64,000 nucleotides of DNA from Forficula auricularia (lineage: Eukaryota > Arthropoda > Insecta > Dermaptera > Forficulidae), in contig JALMQS010000729.1 in NCBI GenBank assembly GCA_024734495.1, forward strand, positions 1,116,001 through 1,180,000, read 5' to 3'. Below the pieces are notes generated by a model that saw only the letters and a list, made by a program, of their open reading frames with translations, was not told the origin of the DNA and ran no database searches. Within the stretch, counting starts at the first letter, position 1. The number at the start of each line of letters is the position of its first letter. The translations under genes were made by a program, and so were the position numbers. Below are positions 43,620-55,789 of this stretch, one piece after another.

Positions 43620-44140
43620 TGTAGGAGGCGGCGGGGTTTCACCCCTTCGCTCATAGGGGTGAAATAATAACACTTATTCATTCTTTATATATATTTATTT
43701 ACAAAAGGGGGTTTATACATATTCGTGTCTAGGGGTCGTCGTCAAACGTCATAATACACATCATCTTAAAATTAACGTGTCATCTTAAGCGGCTCTCGAC
43801 TTCAAAACTATATCAAATCGACGAGCATGTCATTTCGACCAGGGCTCGTTTTCAACTAACTGCCTTGCCTTGTCAACGACTGCCTCTCTGCTGAAACACG
43901 TACACCTATACACATGCATATGAGTGTCAGCTGACCAGCCCTCTCGAACACAAGTTGTCATAATAATATTTATTACATGCTTTTAGCCTGAAGGGACAAT
44001 ACCCAGCTAAGAAGAAAGAATGCCGCCTTCACAAGGGCACAAAGCCCAGACGGGACATGTGGCAAACATATGATCTTAAACAGAATTCAATATAATTCAC
44101 TTTTAAATTAAATGCTTAATTAAACAATTAATTTCCTACA
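43620..44140. repeat. LTR-like block
   Basis: 521 bp beginning TGTAGGAGGCGG and ending AATTTCCTACA, i.e. TG...CA ends extended to a 7-bp inverted repeat TGTAGGA/TCCTACA, with a TATATATATTTATT stretch inside. Composition is less AT-rich than the flanks. No matching 4-6-bp target duplication: the left flank is a TA run and the right flank is AATTCGG. No second LTR or coding region is in the window, so a solo LTR is only a suggestion. Confidence 0.35.
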
Positions 44141-45160
44141 AATTCGGCCATCCTAATAGTTTTAAAGCCCCATTAAAACAAAATAATCTTAATCTTGTAT
44201 AGAAAAACAAATTATACAAAAGTCCACAAAAATCGTATGAAAAATCCCTCGATACAATTTAAATCAAATCACTCTTAACACATAAAGCAATTTTCAACGT
44301 CTTAAACATAATAATTATATAGAAATAATATGTAACTTAATTTTAAAAGAAGATCATTTTAACAAAAATGGTGATCTCCACATCTATAAGAATAATAAAG
44401 TATTAGACTTCCTCTTATATCTAAAATTGTTTCATTCCTTCAATTCAAAAATTAAATTCTTCAACGTTTAATTTAAATTTAATTAATAATCATAAAAATT
44501 TAAATTTAAATTCTCTTTTCAAATGATCTCATTGAATATCCCAATTATATTTATATTATATTATATGTGTGTATATTTATTTGTATCAAGGATAGGAGAA
44601 CCTATTTGTTTCTCTTTGTGAAGATTTATTATTACTTTGTTGTTTACTATTGAGTGATTTATTTAAATATTTTTCGACATCTTAATTTTGAAAAATTATC
44701 CTCGGCATGGTAAAGATAGTAGTTTAGTTATATTTTTGGCCACGAGAACCACTTATCAATAGTCCACGTGCTTTTAAATTATTTATTTTTTCTATCCTAT
44801 CGTCTATTCTCAACAAAATAAGAGAAGCAATTCTTTAAGAGAAAAATTCTGGAAAGAGAGAGAAGAAATCGGTGTATTTAATCTTGACCTTTAGTTAAGC
44901 CGATAGCAATCTTCCTGTTTTCCCGTAGGCTTTAATTGCTCTAGATGTTGGTAGTTGCTAGGCCAATTACGTTATTCCAACTAAAGACCCTTTCGGGTTC
45001 TGCGCAGCTTGCGACTCTTCCGGAAACTCATCTAAAGTCTTTCCTTTTCCTCCTGAGGATAATAAAAGTAGAAATTCGTCTAAAGAAAAATTGAGAAGAA
45101 ATGAAAAATCAAAACATTTTCTCTGAATATCATTGTTCTATGTAGAAATTTTCCTTTTTT

Positions 45161-45496
45161 TGGGAATTCGTGAGGCTTATTTAGCCCCAGAGGTGGTTGG
45201 AGTTCTTCAAAAAATTTTAAAGAAAAAATATATATACTAATGTTCTTTCTTTATTCTAATCAAATTTATAAATCGAATCAGTTTCGGCCGGCCCAACCTG
45301 CCAAATTTAACTAAAATTAAGAAAGAACATTAGTATATACTATATATTATATTCAAAATTCAAACGCCTCCCAATCTATCAATCCAAATCATCTAATTTA
45401 ATTTAATTAGTATATATATATATATTTCCTTTAAAATTTTTTGAAGAACTCCAACCACCTCTGGGGCTAAATAAACCTCGCGAATTCCCAAATAAT
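45161..45496. mobile_element. Fold-back element with TCTGGGGCT arms
   Basis: Outer arms 45161-45250 and 45410-45496 pair through TTGGGAATTCG, AGCCCCAGAGGTGGTTGGAG and TTCTTCAAAAAATTTTAAAG. An inner stem AAGAAAGAACATTAGTATAT pairs with the segment near 45236-45255. Family X copy 3 begins at its right border. Confidence 0.65.
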
Positions 45497-45499
45497 TTT

Positions 45500-46155
45500 T
45501 ATAAAAAAAAAAAAAAACAGACTTCAAAAAAATTAAATGCAACAAATAAAATAATAAAAGTCAAAAATAAAATAAAATACACTAAAAGGTATAAAATAAT
45601 AATCTAATTTAGTAGAAATATTTACATGAAATCACTTTTTGAAGTCGGTGCCAAACATATACATTTTATGAATCAAACTTGACGGATTTTACTTAGTACG
45701 ATTGGCGGGTACGCTCGCTTATGTAGTTTGTTTAGCACCGACTTCAAAAAATGATTTCATGTAAATATTTCGTCGTTTAGTTGTAATTAAATTAGATTAT
45801 TATTTTATACCTTTTAGTGTATTTTATTTTATTATTTTATTTGTTGAATTTAATTTTTTGAAGTCGGTTTTATTCTTTTTTTATAAAAATTATTTTTATT
45901 TTTCTCTTTTTAGTGATGTTAAAAAAAGAATCATTAAAATCGGTTTATAAACAAAGAAGTTATGCCTAAACAAACATAGCAAAAAAGGTCCAATACCAAT
46001 GAAAAAACGAGACCAATCGGAAACTAGACCGAACCCAATGCAAAAAAAATCATCAAAATCGGTTCACAATTGGCGAAGATATCAGATAACATAGACACAA
46101 AAAAAATCATTCGAATTGAGAAGCTCCTCCTTTTTTGAAGTTGGTTAAAAATGGG
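45500..46155. mobile_element. CCGACTTC fold-back family X, copy 3
   Basis: Same plan as copies 1 and 2, shorter: starts near ACAGACTTCAAAAAAATTAA, palindrome with GAAATCACTTTTTGAAGTCG and loop CTTGACGGATTTTACTTAG, ends CTCCTCCTTTTTTGAAGTTG. It lacks the GAACTTGACCAAATTAATAT block of the other two, so it is an internal deletion variant. Confidence 0.65.
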
Positions 46156-46439
46156 AAATTTTCACTGATTAGTCATCTGTGTCCATCTACATATCATTAT
46201 CCTAATTTTTGGTGAGCTTCTGCATGAACAGACAAATTTACTTTTGAGACGTCTAGATCCTGAATAAAGTGTAGGAAAAGTCAAAGATAGTAAGTGGCTC
46301 GATTTTTTTGCCCGCAAGTGTTAAGTTAAAAAGTTATAGGCATGTGACAGAATTTACAGGTAGAAGAACAAGAAAGTCCCATAAGGGTTTCATTTTGACT
46401 AATTTTGGTACGAAATTCTAAACTTGATTATAATGGATT

Positions 46440-46935
46440 TTTTTTAGATATTTAAACGAAAATATACGTTTTTAATTCTTTATTAAATATACTATTTAAA
46501 ATGAGTTTAGTTTTTTTGAAAATTAATATTTTTTCCCCTAAAAATTCTCAATAAAGTTGATAAGGGTCCCCCTTATCATCATCTTTCCTTCCAACAGGGG
46601 GTTCAAAATGTAATTTTTTTTGAGATATTTCAAATAAAATATATTTTTTTAATTCTCTAGGACCTATACTAAAATTTCTATAATTTGGATATTAATTAAT
46701 ATTTTTTCCCGCTAAAAATTCCCAATAAAGTTGATCAGGTTTCTCCTTTATAATCATCTTTCCTTCCAACATGGGGTTCATAAGGTAATTTTTTTTTTTT
46801 TGAGATATTTAAACGAAAATATACTCTTTTAATTCTTTATGAAATATACTTTTTAAAATGAGTTTAGTTTTTCGAAAATTAATATTTATTTTCCCTAAAA
46901 ATTCTCAATAAAGTTGAGAAGGGTCCCCCCTTATT
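46440..46935 (+). repeat. Tandem repeat, 179-bp period, 2.8 units
   Basis: GAGATATTTAAACGAAAATA-type starts at 46442, 46621 and 46801, each followed by CTAAAAATTC.CAATAAAGTTGA and a CATCTTTCCTTCCAACA end. Confidence 0.75.
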
Positions 46936-46944
46936 GTACAAGCA

Positions 46945-47240
46945 CCTAATAGCTAAAAGGAAAATCCTAGAAGTTTCGAATTTAAAGAATTTTTCCAATT
47001 CGAGCAAACAGGTCGGAGCTTGTTTACGAACAAATCGGAGCTTGTTTTAGAACCTCTCACTATATACAGTTAAATCTATTATAATTCCTATATTATAAAC
47101 TGTAAATAAATAAGTGTATTAAAAGAAATTCTCTTTAACATATTTTTTATATACCATTTAATTGCTTTTTCTACTAATTCTAATCAAGCATTGTAAAATG
47201 TACCTATACGAGTAAATGCAATTCAAATCTTAAGAACCTG
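46945..47240 (+). repeat. Dispersed repeat V, copy 1
   Basis: Shares AATCCTAGAAGT.TCGAATTTAAA, CGAGCAAACAGGTCGGAGC and TTGTAAAATGTA blocks with 52270-52760 and 60230-60870, but lacks their 5' part. Confidence 0.65.
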
Positions 47241-47244
47241 GAGC

Positions 47245-47550
47245 CGCCGAGCAATGCACGGTAACCAAATTAAAAAAATACAAATATATATAGTACACGC
47301 CCCCTGGACCCCCCCCAGAAACCACGCACCTCGCCCCCACCACTGCACAATTTTTTACCCCAAGATTTCATCTTCATCGTTAAAAAATTTTCGTCTAATC
47401 ATTCTAATCTAGAGATACAGGGATACCATATTTTTAGTTAGAATATTTTGAGCATCTCGATTTATGAAAATTTTCAAAATCCGAATGTGAATGGAATGAC
47501 TATAATTAAATGTCTACATAAAAAAATGCTTAGTAGATATCTGGAGTGTG
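47245..47550. other. No gene seen
   Basis: Contains a C-rich stretch (47285-47340) without coding frame. Confidence 0.35.
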
Positions 47551-47552
47551 AT

Positions 47553-47902
47553 TTTTTAAGGGGGATAAACCTTAGACCATGAAATATATAGACACGCCCT
47601 GGTGTCGATATGGTGAGGCCAACATCTCCTATAGAACTTGACGTCATCTGTAGGTAAGAACACCCAGAAATAGCATGGCCACTATAGGAATTATTATACA
47701 TTGAGATAAATTTATCGTAGCTTAGATTATTTATTTTGGTTTCCAATAATCGCAAATTAATATTAAATTAATATAACCAAAATATTTATGCGAGAACGTG
47801 ACGTCATCTGTAGGCGATGTTGGCCTCGCTTCACTCTGTGTGGAGAGTAGCAGAGGGCGTGTCTATATATTTCATAGTCTAAGGGATAAACTTTTTAACT
47901 TG
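47553..47902. mobile_element. Inverted-repeat element with GACGTCAT inner ends
   Basis: Arms of about 110 bp pair through GGGATAAACCTTAGACCATG / CATAGTCTAAGGGATAAAC, AAATATATAGACACGCCCT, GGCCAACATC and TGACGTCATCTGTAGG. The right arm has about 20 extra bases (TGTGTGGAGAGTAGCAGAGG). The loop 47670-47785 is unique. Confidence 0.65.
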
Positions 47903-47909
47903 ACACGCT

Positions 47910-48970
47910 GTCTTCGGACTCCTCGAAGCGCGTATTTAAATAATTATTAAAAATGCTTGTTTTTGAGCTTCTTTTTAGTAGAACAAGAAGAATTTTATTA
48001 AAAATTAAATACCGCTATAGAAATATTTTATTTAAAATTAAAATGTCGTTTTTCCAAGAATAAAAAGAATTCATAATTCATAAGGAGAATATATTAAAGA
48101 ATATGTTTTAACAACCTTCGAAGCTATGGTCTTTAATTAATTTATACATTATAGATTTTATTTGATTTTTAACAAGAAAAAGCGTGGACATGTCACAAGA
48201 AGGTATATTATATTCAATTTTACAAAAAAATATGAAAATATTGACAAGTCAGTCAATAATAAAACCATTTTTTTACTTTATTTTTTAATAGGAAAAAAAT
48301 AATTTAATTTCTAAGCCATAAAATTAAGTGGAAAATAAACAAGAAATTAAAAGTGTTTTTATATCATTGAATTTGAGTATATATTTTCATTTCAAGAAAA
48401 TGTATAATTATTAAATTGGGGATATTAGGGTATATCGACTGCTAGGGTCATTCCGTCATTAGCGTATATTTTATTTATTTTATTTTATTTTATTAATATG
48501 TTATATTTATGTTAATACCGAGCGGTGAACCGCGATTCGAATTAGGTGTACACGTCTTTGGAATTATGTGGAATTATTTTGGAATTCATTAGATAATGCC
48601 CCTGTCATCCAGTGGCGTAACTAGATTTTTTAAGCTCATAAACAAATTCTAACTACGGGGCCCCTACTAACATTTTTTTATTTCAACTGTTTATACAAAG
48701 GAAAATTATTTTTTAACTTAAGAGCAGAGAATGAAATATGATATATTAAATGGAACATATATATATTTAAGGATTTTAAAATACTTTAAACTACCTAAAT
48801 AATGCTAAACAATACTATAAAATACTAGAAATACTTGTAAAACGTAGTAATAATAAAATTAGGGTGATTATGCATCAGTGCCACTCAACGAAAAAAATTA
48901 CTTATTCATTATAAATATGACCAGGGAGGATAGTTAATTAATTTCCAATATATCTTTTACTGGGCATCTA
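47910..48970. other. No gene seen
   Basis: AT-rich. A CCAGTGGCGTAACTAG segment near 48610 is a common transposon-end-like word, but no opposite end was found. Confidence 0.35.
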
Positions 48971-48984
48971 CTAATTAATTTTTA

Positions 48985-49142
48985 TTAAATTGATAGTTTT
49001 TGTGCCGAGAATAGCAGAATTTTTATATATTGAAGGGGACAATAAAAGAATGTGTCTTCTGCTGGAATTATAAATTTTAACTCGTTATAAATAAATAAAT
49101 TTATAATTCCAGCAGAAGACACACTCTTTTATTGTCTCCTTC
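48985..49142 (+). mobile_element. Family A element, short copy
   Basis: 158 bp between exact 12-bp repeats AATTAATTTTTA (48973-48984 and 49143-49154). Left end TTTTTGTGCCGAGAATAGCA, then arms GACAATAAAAGAATGTGTCT / AGACACACTCTTTTATTGTC meeting at ACTCGTTATAAAT. The hammerhead-bearing centre is deleted precisely at the arm tips. Confidence 0.75.
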
Positions 49143-49789
49143 AATTAATTTTTAATTAATAGTTATATTTTGGCTTTTGGTTTTTCCTTAATGTGAGAAT
49201 ACATTTTTAAAAATGGGAATCATAAAACAAAACATGTTAAAATATTTTCAGTTTTTCATTTAATAATTCCCTCTGAAAATTTCAAATAGGATGAATAGGT
49301 TAAAACAAGCCCCTGACATCCTGTCATTGATTTAACTTCAAAAAATAAATTTTTTCTCCTTTTTAGAGCAAATTTGAAGTCATTTTGATCATTTTCCGAA
49401 ATTTTTGGGAATCTACCCTGTTGGTCCAGCTGTGAGAAATAATATATTCGTAATTCGCCTTTCTCCAGTATCATAAAAATTATATCGCATTCGGGATTCA
49501 ATAGTTGTAAATAAATAATAATAAATATTTAAAAAAGCGGGTGTGGCAATGGGTTCCTCTTTAGAAGAGATAGAGAGGACGACCCCCGAGGACCTACCAT
49601 CAGGACATGCTGAGTTCGATGAATACCCGGGGACTGCTGGAGGTATATTGGAATTATAGACAGAGGTGGAAAACGGGATGCGATATGCGGGATATTACCA
49701 GTGAAATAATGGCAGATATACGTTATATACGATATATAAGTTATAAGACAGGCAGAAAATAATAACTTTTGAAAATGATTTTTTTTCAC

Positions 49790-50440
49790 GTTTTTTTTTT
49801 TTTTTTTTTTATAATGATATTGATGAGAGAAGAGGATACACCAAAATGGTGCATCCCCTAAAGACCTGGGTTGGCTCCTCCAACGTGAAAAGAAGAAGAA
49901 GAAGAGGGGATTTTATGGGCTGGGTAGGAGTTAAAGGTATCTGTGGATGCGGGTCTTAAACAGCTGAAGGTAATAAGTTGAGGGGAAAACGGTGGCTGGA
50001 AGTATGTTCCAGTTTCTTGAGGTCATAGGGATAAAAAGTTGGTTGGGCTTTTATCCAATTTGAGAGCGAAGGGGTGCTGAGCTTTCGAAAACCGCGTGTT
50101 TCTAGCAAAGAGGGCTCTAGGGGGGATATTTTGATTTCAGCCCTAGTGAACAGACACCATGATAGTATCTGTAGTACCTACAGGGAAAGGGCAGAAACGG
50201 CTCTACGGTGAGCCAGGGAGTCGAGTGAGTTAGTTAAGGCCGGGTCTCCTATTAGTTTAATTGCTCGCTTCTGAATTGCATCCAGTCTGGCAAGAGAATG
50301 CTTGGAGGTCCCCCTCCACAGATGAGAGTCATATTCGAGACAGGGACGAATTTGAGCCCTATACAGAGTAAGGAGTTGACTGGGAGTATAGTAGCGTTTA
50401 GACCTAAATAGGAGACCAAGCTTGCTAAACAAAAATAACT
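49790..50440 (-). pseudogene. CR1/Jockey-like LINE 3' end with poly(A)
   Basis: Minus strand: LGLLFRSKRYYTPSQLLTLY, RAQIRPCLEYDSHLWRGTSK, IQKRAIKLIGDPALTNSLDS and LAHRRAVSALSL match the C-terminal RT region of the copy at 23360-23914. The rest of the C-terminus and the 3' UTR (ACGTTGGAGGAGCCAACCC and GATGCACCATTTTGGTGTAT) follow, and the T run at 49791-49810 is the poly(A) tail read backwards. It is 5'-truncated near 50440; no RT catalytic residues are present. Confidence 0.85.
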
Positions 50441-50509
50441 GTAATAATATTAATTTTGAAGAAATTAAGTGAAGGGAAAATAATACGGAGGAGCGTGCCA
50501 AGTAATAAA

Positions 50510-51055
50510 ATGTTTAGTAATTAAAGAGAAAGTAGGTGATATTAAATAATTTCCAAAACTCGCCCTTAAGATCATGTGAACGGTCATCTACTACGGATCA
50601 CGAATCCTTCGTTTTTGACTTGGAGAGAATCTGAAAATAAAAAATAAAAATATTATAATTCGTTTAGAATAAGTCGTTTACAACATTGGCGTTTGGGTCG
50701 CCCAGAGACGTTGAGCAAATATTTTACTACATTATTTTTCAATAGGTTTAAAAAATATTTAATTTATTCAATGCTTTTAAAAGGAAAAATAATAATAAAA
50801 ACAAGTACCAACTTTTTAATTATTTTCCTTAAAGTACATTTGTTTATCTTAATAGATAAAAATTTATTTAATCATTGTAAAATTGAAGACAATTTCTTAA
50901 GTATTACCTAAAAAAGGCAATAAGGCAATGAAAAAATGTGGGTTTTTTTTGGATAGCGACATGATCATATTTCTCAAATTTGGGTGGCAGCTTAAAAAGA
51001 TTATGGGTTGTTTACAATATGAGTCATTAAATGTTAATCCTAGTTAAGTATTTGA
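50510..51055. other. No gene seen
   Basis: AT-rich flank of the satellite. Confidence 0.4.
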
Positions 51056-51059
51056 AAAA

Positions 51060-52285
51060 GTATTAGAAACCGAAATATTAAAATATAATGGAATATAATC
51101 GAATATAATGGAATATTTTGAAATATAATGTAATATAATTTAATATGATCTAATAAAATGGAATATAATGAAATATAATATAATGTATAATTAAAGTTTT
51201 GAGCATCTTTTTTTGAAAATAGTTGGTAGTTTTTTCAAAAAATCAGCTCGGGTTCAGATTAACCAAGATGTATTTTAAAAGAGACAGAATTCAATCAATC
51301 TTTTTCGGACAAATTCTAAGATTTTAGTAGAAATATTATTAAATTGGGATATCAGAGGGGATGAATCCCCTTTTAAAATCTTTTAAAATATAATATAATG
51401 TAATGGAATATAATAGAATATATTGGAATATAATTTAATATGATGTAATAAAATGCAATATAATGGAATATAATGAAATATATGTAATATAATGGAATAT
51501 AAAGGAATATATTGTAATATAATGTAATATAATCGAATATATATTGGAATATAATGGAATATAAAGAAATATAATGGAATATAATGAAATATAATGGAAT
51601 ATAATAGAATATAATTTAATATGATGTAATATAATGGAATATAATGAAATATAATTTAATATTATGAAATAAAATGAAATATATTGGAATATAATTAAAT
51701 ATAATGTAATATAAAGGAATATAATGTAATATAATTTAATATGATGTAATAAAATGGAATATAATTGAGTATAATCGAATATAATGGAATATAATCGAAT
51801 ATAATGAAATATAATGAAATATAATGTAATAAAATGGAATATAATGGAATATAATAAAATATAATGGAATATGATGGAATATAAAGGAATATAATGAAAT
51901 ATAATTTAATATTATGAAATAAAATGAAATATATTGGAATATAATTAAATATAATGTAATATAATGGAATACAATGGAATATAATTGAATATAATGGAAT
52001 ATAATTTAATATGATGTAATAAAATGCAATTTAATGGAATATAATGAAATATATGTAATATAATGAAATATAATGAAATATAATGGAGCACGATGGAATA
52101 TAATGGAATATAATTTAATATGATGTAATTAAATGGAATATAATGGAAAATAATGAAATATAATTTAATATAATAGAATATAATGGAATATGATGAAATA
52201 TAATGGAATATAATTGAATATAATCGAATATAATGGAATATAATTTAATATGATGCAATAAAATGGAATATAAAGGAATTGTGGA
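51060..52285. repeat. 10-bp satellite array, GGAATATAAT
   Basis: About 100 imperfect copies of the decamer GGAATATAAT. Variants have AAAT, TTAAT, GTAAT or CGAAT at the variable positions, and an interruption lies at about 51190-51385. Higher-order repetition is visible: the string around TTTAATATGATGTAATAAAA recurs several times at multiples of the unit. Open frames across it are by-products. Confidence 0.9.
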
Positions 52286-52760
52286 TTTTGGCCTGGCGGA
52301 GTCACATGGGCTCAAGGGTCATGGTGGGGAGTGAACTTTGGACTTTGCAATAGAGAGTTCTAGTTATAGTACAAGCACAAAATAGTGAAAAGTGAAATCC
52401 TAGAAGTATCGAATTTAAATATATCTTCCAATTCGAGTGAACAGGTGGGTGCTTGTTTACGAACAAGTTTGAGCCTGTTTTCGAACCTCTCCATATATAC
52501 AATTAGTCTCTAACTAAATACATGTATTAAAAGAAATTCTCTTTTAAGATATCTTATACGATTGTTTTGTCTACTTATATTCTAATCAATCATTGTAAAA
52601 TAAAAACTAATTAGAATAAAAATGAAGAGATTATTTATTACTTAATCCGAGCTGTTATGCATGATTTTATTACATGTCAGAAGAGTTATATTCATCCTCT
52701 CGGAAATGTAATATCATCAATACCACCTCGGAATCAAGATAATCTCATGATTTTTTTCCA
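52270..52760 (+). repeat. Dispersed repeat V, copy 2
   Basis: Begins at the satellite edge with GATTTTGGCCTGG and CACATGGGCTCAAGGG, then AATCCTAGAAGTATCGAATT. It ends with GAGCTGTTATGCATGATTTT and a decayed SINE-like ACATGTCAGAAG...CTCTCGGAAAT. Confidence 0.65.
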
Positions 52761-52764
52761 GGAT

Positions 52765-53535
52765 GATTGAATCATATATACAATATGAAATTTGTTGAGG
52801 TCCAGACCTAGCCAGATCGTTTTCTCATCCTCAAAATTTGTTAATAGATTATATATATTATATATACAAACAAATAAATAAATATATAAACAATTTTTGC
52901 TCGTTTAATAAGAGTAGATATACTTCAATCCCCCAGTCCAGCGCGCTTAGTCTATTAACACACATGTAAGGTGTTGCTATCAATTAATCAATTAACTAAT
53001 TAAAATATTTAAAAATTCATTATCTCTTATACATAAATATATAAATTCAGTTATTATTATTACTTAATATCTGATAAAAATTACCACCATTCAATTCGCG
53101 ATTGAATCAAATGTAGGAAACTCATGATTTCTTTTTTTAAATTTTAATATAAATATTTTATTCTTTATAGGATCATTGTTCATGACCATTGCACGCCCTT
53201 TAATCGTAATACCTAATTTGAAAACTTTCAACAACCATTTGTGTACAATTTGGATAAAATATTTACCCACTCATTCGTCAATATGTTTTTTCCTATATGA
53301 CTTTTCGAGATCGTAACTTCTTTCTTACTTCTCTCTTTCGCAAGTGCTACAATGTTCAGCTCTTCCAATGAAATTTTCATAAACACAATAACCTACAGCT
53401 CAGTCTCTTTAAGTGGGAGATAATTTTAACCTAATTATCCCACGGAGAATTTAACACAGCTCAAGATGGTAAAAACTCAGTAAACTAGATTGCATCTAAC
53501 TTTCTGAGATCTGACTTGTGATTCCGTTTTCTTTC
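52765..53535. other. No gene seen
   Basis: AT-rich with a TATATATAT run near 52850. Confidence 0.4.
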
Positions 53536-53539
53536 TATT

Positions 53540-53795
53540 CTAGTCCGTAATTTACTCTTTTATCCTTATGGCCCCCAGAGACTGGAAGTCGCTCCCTGCC
53601 ACCATCTTTTCCGCGACTTATAACCTTCAGCTGTTTAAGACCAATATCTACAGAAACCTGCGACCCCTGCCCAGCCCATAAAATTCCCTCTTCTTTTTCT
53701 TTTCACGATGGAGGAGCCAAACCAGGCCTTTAGAGGATGCACATTTTTGGTGTAAATCCTTCTCTCATCATTTTCATTAAAAAAAGTCCAATAAT
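53540..53795 (+). pseudogene. CR1/Jockey-like LINE, last coding exon end and 3' UTR
   Basis: Reads MAPRDWKSLPATIFSATYNL then QLFKTNIYRNLRPLPSP and a stop: the W.SLPA..F...YNLQ.FK....R.L C-terminus of this LINE family, followed by the 3' UTR TTTCACGATGGAGGAGCCAA and GATGCACATTTTTGGTGTAA seen (complemented) at 49850. Only the last 60 or so codons remain. Confidence 0.8.
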
Positions 53796-53799
53796 TCAC

Positions 53800-54635
53800 A
53801 ATAATATACAATATGTACTACATCTGGATACAGGTAAAGGAAAGATCAGCGTCCCCTGTGAGGGACTAGATATGCATTCAAATAGAGCGCTCGGTATAGC
53901 GGGTTGCGTCAGCAGGCGATAAATTTTAATTAAAAATTTAATTTTTGAGAGTAAATAAAATGTTTAATTAAATTAATTTTGATATTTCATAAATTAATTG
54001 ATTTGGAGCTTAGTTTTGCTGGACGAAAAAGTAATTATATTAAAAAAGACAAAACGAAATTCCGATTTCCTCGGCTCGTTCTAAAGACGACACATTACGT
54101 TATTTCAATACTACTGCCTACAGTACTACATTTAAAGTTTGAATCTAGACAAAACTAAAGGTAATGGATTCTTTTAGAAGAATCAATATATTTTATTTAA
54201 AGTAAATCAATAGGTAAATTAAAAATAAAAATAAAATATAGTAACATATCTATTTAAGAATAAAATATATTGCTTTGTAGCATTATATAAATTTTTCACA
54301 GAGATGAGCATGGAAAAATAAATTGAAGAATTGTCCCACTACAAATGAATGTATTTTTTATTTGCTGTCTACATCCCTGTGAAATATTGAAAAATAATAG
54401 TATTTTTTTTAATGTAACTATTTCAATCGGAACTTGAAATTTAAATATAAATACGAATTTTTCATTCTATTAAATAAATTGGGAGAAAAAGTAAAAAATT
54501 TTAAGACTCGGTACACTCGCCCAAAATGTTAGAAATTTCATAAAATTTCATGAAGTTTTTTAATGCCACCCTTTGTGTCCTATTCAACTAAAACCTTTCA
54601 AAAATAAGCTGACGTATTCATGGTGTGGCCATCCA
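53800..54635. other. No gene seen
   Basis: AT-rich, nothing recognised. Confidence 0.4.
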
Positions 54636-54639
54636 CTTG

Positions 54640-55275
54640 ACTTTACCATACAACATTGCCCCTAAAATTATTATAAACATGTAGGGGGGGTTAGTTTTTG
54701 CATTTTTATACTTCTGGGGTCCCACTAATTATGTATACAAAATTTTGGTTGAGTTTGGTAAATGGCAAAGATTTCTTTTTGACCCTACACCCCCCCCCCC
54801 GACAAAATTTTGTTGAGTTTGGTACAAGAGCCTAGATTTTTAATTTTTAACTCCCCCTTAATTTTGGGTCGATATCCACTAAAATCTAATCAGCTCTTAA
54901 TCTCAATGGACCAAAACTACGTGTGAAATTTGATTTCGATATTCACACTAGTTTTTGAGCTAGTTCGTCCACACAAATTTGGTAACGCCACAAACAAACA
55001 ACCAGACTAACAGACTAACATACATTTTGACAAAACAATTATTATCTCTAAAAATTTAATTTTTTCGATGTTCATTTATTAGAGCTTTTTTGTAAAGCGA
55101 AATGCCATGGTTTTGCTTAATTTTTTTAATCAAAATAGTTTCGGCCGTTTTTTAGATATTTTGAAAAAAAGAAGGAAAAAAACACTTTTTTCATGCACAA
55201 TTACAATACTTGACCATACCCTGTATGGTAAAGTTAAAAATTCTCAAATAACGATTCCATGTAGGCATTTCTTTT
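54640..55275 (+). repeat. Dispersed repeat Y, copy 2, uninterrupted
   Basis: Aligns in blocks with 14285-15415 (CCTTAATTTTGGGTCGATAT, CTCTTAATCTCAATGGACCA, CATTTTGACAAAACAATTAT, ATTACAATACTTGACC), giving the state without the SINE palindrome. A C run sits at 54789-54800 where copy 1 also has one. Confidence 0.65.
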
Positions 55276-55619
55276 TTTTAATTTTTTCAGTTCTGAAACT
55301 TCAGTTTAGATCATTCTTTTGGAATTACAGAAATTTTCACACCAAAACAAATTTTATATAACTTCGAATTCTAACTTAACTTAACTTAAGAAAGTTATTT
55401 CGAGTCTCTGAATTCAAAAAACGAAAAGTTTTATTTTTCTCTACGTTACAGACAATTTCAAACACGAATAAGTAAAAGAAGAGTAACATTTTTAAGTGAA
55501 TTTTATATTCCTATCTCTGAGAACTTTAATGTTCACTGAACCTGAAAATAATCATATCTAAGTTGTTTCTGCTATTCATGTTTACCCTGGCTTTCGGGTT
55601 CTCTAAATTCATCCAATAC

Positions 55620-55785
55620 TTTTTTTATAAAAATGATGAGAGAAGAAGTTACATCAAAAAGGTGCAACTCCTAAAGGCCTGGGTTGGCCCCTCCATCGTG
55701 AAAAAGAAGAAGAAAGAATTTTATGGGCTGTGCGGGGGTCGAAGGTATCTGTGGATACGGGTCTTAAATAGCTGAAATACTTAAA
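55620..55785 (-). pseudogene. CR1/Jockey-like LINE 3' tail fragment
   Basis: Complement of the same 3' UTR: GATGGAGGGGCCAACCCAGG and GTTGCACCTTTTTGATGTAA. It also carries the last residues of the ORF. About 150 bp remain. Confidence 0.7.
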
Positions 55786-55789
55786 TTAT

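Larger units (their letters stand above)
43026..44620. mobile_element. Family A element enlarged by an internal insertion
   Basis: Flanked by identical 13-bp repeats AAGATTTATTATT (43013-43025 and 44621-44633). It begins with the family A end, AAAAGTTTTTGTTTTGCCGA, and ends TTTGTTTCTCTTTGTG, like the copy at 39655-40084. The right arm is broken: after the plus-strand hammerhead motif and CAAATAAATAATATATATG the symmetric sequence is replaced until about 44570. The insert contains a 350-bp block (43267-43619) and an LTR-like block (43620-44140). Intact outer repeats with a disrupted centre imply that the insert arrived later. Confidence 0.75.

Noticed and set aside
48605..48660. CAGTGGCGTAACTAG-type transposon end
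   Set aside because: No opposite terminus or target duplication could be found.
52115..52315. Open frame of isoleucine/tyrosine-rich repeats
   Set aside because: Direct translation of the GGAATATAAT satellite.
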